Shown here: positions 4,318 to 5,513 of the stretch, one piece after another
Position numbering within the stretch: the first letter of the stretch is position 1
Layout of the letters: each line of letters opens with the position of its first letter
Assembly: GCA_009782865.1 (NCBI GenBank)
Contig: WRIF01000123.1
Location: forward strand, 1-5,513
Source: Promicromonosporaceae bacterium
GTDB lineage: Bacteria > Actinomycetota > Actinomycetes > Actinomycetales > Cellulomonadaceae
Length of the DNA stretch: 5,513 nt
Direction: 5' to 3'
The notes under the pieces: model-generated
Told to the model about the DNA's origin: nothing
Seen by the model: only the letters and a program-made list of their open reading frames with translations
The model's database searches: none
Made by a program: the position numbers and the translations under genes

Positions 4318-5513
4318 CTACGGCCGGAGCAGCACCTTGGTGGCGCGCCGCTCGTCCATGGCGGCGTAAGCCGCGGCAGCCTCGGTCAAGGGCAGCGTGA
4401 GGTCAAAGACGTCACCCGGGGTGATCGAGCCGTCGAGCACCCGCGGCAACAGGGTCTCCATGTAGACGCGGGCCGAGGCCATGCCGCCCCCGATGGTCAG
4501 GTTCTGCCCGAACATCTGCCCCACGTTCAGCTCGGCGCCGTGCGGCACGCCGACAAACCCGACGCGGCCACCGCCGCGCACCACGGCCAGCGACTGGTCC
4601 ATCGACTCCTTGGTGCCCACGCACTCCAGGGCAGCGTCGCACAGGTTGCCGCCGAGCAGGTCACGCACCGCGCCCGGCGCCTCGGCCCCGCGTTCCTTGA
4701 TGATGTCGGTGGCGCCAAACTTGCGCGCCAGCGCCGTCCGCTCGGGGTGGCGGGAGAACGCGATGATGCGGGAGGCGCCGAGCAGTTTGGCGGCGATCAC
4801 GCCCGACAGGCCGACGGCGCCGTCACCGATAACGGCCACCACGTCCCCGGGCCGCACCCCGGCCGACACGGCCGCGTGGTAGCCAGTGCACATCACGTCG
4901 GCGAGCGTCAGCAGGTGGGGCACCAGTCCGCGCGCCTCAATCTCTTCCTCGCTCAAATGCATCGGATTCACCGCGTTCGGACCGTTAAACACGGGCGTGG
5001 ACGCGATCACAACAAATTCACGTCCCGCATATTGATCAAACGGGGCGTCCGCGCCTTCCGCGACGGCGTATACGGCGCCGACCATGTTCTCCTCGCCGGA
5101 TTTGAGTTCAAGATAAGGCTGCAGTTCAATATCGCAGAAGGCCGCGACATCGGCGTTTCCGCTGATCAGGTTAACGGCGGAACCCTGATGGGAACCACCA
5201 AAGTATACTTCGCTGAAAAACATCCCGGAACCGCCTTCAATCAGCTTGTCTTCATCCAGGTTCTCGTCCGCAAAATGCGCGATGATTGTGGAAGTGGGAA
5301 CTCTGAAGCCGGAGGTGGAACTGTTGGACACGAAGGACATCTTTTTCCCTTCAATGTTGTCGATGGAAAATGTGTTTCCGCTTCTGTACACATCCGCGTT
5401 TTCCACGTCCACGCACAGCCAGGCAAAATATTTCGCCCCGTCCAGTTCCCCGTTGCTGTCGCCATTGACAAACAGCACGTCAACCTGCGGATTCCGGTTC
5501 TTTGCCTCGATAT
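4318..5513 (-). CDS. Chimeric frame: PhnD-like fragment joined in frame to the C-terminal half of a zinc-type alcohol dehydrogenase; open at right edge
   Basis: One uninterrupted frame, ending with TAG at 4318-4320 and still open at 5511. The GTG at 5476-5478 is internal to the upstream protein, not a real start. Numbering from it, residues 185-386 are the coenzyme half of an MDR-family zinc-dependent alcohol dehydrogenase. They include LVPHLLTLADVM, the GDGAVG nucleotide motif (218-223), S242-R243 after the second strand (as in NADP-dependent Thermoanaerobacter ADH), GATDII, ALECVG, VGFVGVPHG and a typical ATKVLLRP end. About 140-150 N-terminal residues expected of a roughly 345-residue enzyme are missing, including all catalytic and structural zinc ligands. 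In their place residues 1-183 are PhnD-like. As written, the enzyme half could not catalyse alcohol oxidation. An assembly or recombination chimera is the likeliest explanation. Both half assignments are firm; the reality of the join is not. Confidence 0.85.
   Translation of the reverse strand, partial: IEAKNRNPQVDVLFVNGDSNGELDGAKYFAWLCVDVENADVYRSGNTFSIDNIEGKKMSFVSNSSTSGFRVPTSTIIAHFADENLDEDKLIEGGSGMFFSEVYFGGSHQGSAVNLISGNADVAAFCDIELQPYLELKSGEENMVGAVYAVAEGADAPFDQYAGREFVVIASTPVFNGPNAVNPMHLSEEEIEARGLVPHLLTLADVMCTGYHAAVSAGVRPGDVVAVIGDGAVGLSGVIAAKLLGASRIIAFSRHPERTALARKFGATDIIKERGAEAPGAVRDLLGGNLCDAALECVGTKESMDQSLAVVRGGGRVGFVGVPHGAELNVGQMFGQNLTIGGGMASARVYMETLLPRVLDGSITPGDVFDLTLPLTEAAAAYAAMDERRATKVLLRP
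4924..4940 (-). other. Breakpoint between the PhnD-like and alcohol dehydrogenase sequences
   Basis: On the minus strand the PhnD-like text is recognisable to HLSEEEIEA (codons down to about 4933) and the alcohol dehydrogenase text begins at LVPHLL (from 4926). The R-G codons between cannot be assigned. Base composition changes here from about 50% to about 70% GC. No insertion sequence, repeat or tRNA sits at the join. Confidence 0.75.
4930..5513 (-). other. PhnD-type phosphonate/phosphite ABC transporter substrate-binding protein, internal fragment
   Basis: This part of the frame matches the Firmicutes/Clostridia form of the PhnD family, extracytoplasmic lipoproteins that deliver phosphonate, phosphite or phosphate to an ABC importer. 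Visible landmarks (numbering from the GTG at 5478) are SFVSNSSTSGF (48-58), with the S-T ligand loop, FGGSHQGSAVNLISGNADVAA (93-113), where the GSH histidine matches the ligand-binding histidine of E. coli PhnD, and VVIASTPVFNGPNAVNP (156-172). The N-terminal domain and signal peptide lie beyond the window. The last ~70 residues are missing at the junction near 4926-4935. GC is about half and codons such as AAA, TTT and AAT are frequent, unlike the rest of the window. Confidence 0.8.

Noticed and set aside
5476..5478. GTG as the start of the minus-strand fused frame
   Set aside because: The frame continues open upstream to the window edge, and the encoded text is already inside the PhnD family, so this is an internal valine codon.
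4318..5513. A new transporter-binding/dehydrogenase fusion enzyme
   Set aside because: The join cuts both folds at internal points, removes the zinc site and mixes a secreted with a cytoplasmic protein; an artefact explains it better.

Overview
The window looks like a high-GC actinobacterium (Actinomyces- or Bifidobacterium-like is a guess from gene content and style). GC is about 70% or more over most of it: by hand count 46 of 60 bases at 301-360 and 44 of 60 at 4561-4620. There are two clear departures. The AAA ATPase gene is lower (35 of 60 at 1741-1800). The last ~580 bases drop to about half (26 of 60 at 5341-5400) and encode a protein fragment of Clostridia/Firmicutes type.

Layout, left to right. 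(1) The 3' part of a D-2-hydroxyacid dehydrogenase gene, open at the left edge, overlaps by an ATGA junction a seven-helix membrane protein (836-1564) with the residue pattern of the ceramidase/PAQR-like CREST superfamily. The two form a translationally coupled pair. (2) Positions 1544-1629 hold three related dyad elements spaced 32 and 33 bp apart. The first two are exact 24-bp copies, the first of which supplies the last codons and stop of the membrane protein. The third, degenerate copy contains the ATG of the next gene, a complete AAA+ ATPase/DUF4143 protein (1621-2928). (3) An independent aldo/keto reductase of the YghZ/Gpr type follows (2996-4057). (4) A short intergenic stretch with several hairpins ends in a strong bidirectional terminator (4162-4200), shared with the convergent minus-strand tRNA-Gly(TCC) gene (4202-4272) and its promoter. 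(5) The right end is one long minus-strand open frame whose two halves do not belong together. The downstream half (4318 to about 4926) is the NADP-binding half of a zinc-type alcohol dehydrogenase. The upstream half (about 4930 to 5513) is a piece of a PhnD-type phosphonate/phosphite ABC-transporter binding protein. Composition changes at the same point.

The genes do not form a single pathway. Three are housekeeping-style oxidoreductases, and the ATPase with its repeats looks like an inserted cassette. The two points most worth attention are the repeat array that doubles as the ATPase start region, and the in-frame PhnD/alcohol-dehydrogenase junction. The junction is more likely an assembly or cloning chimera than a new fusion protein.
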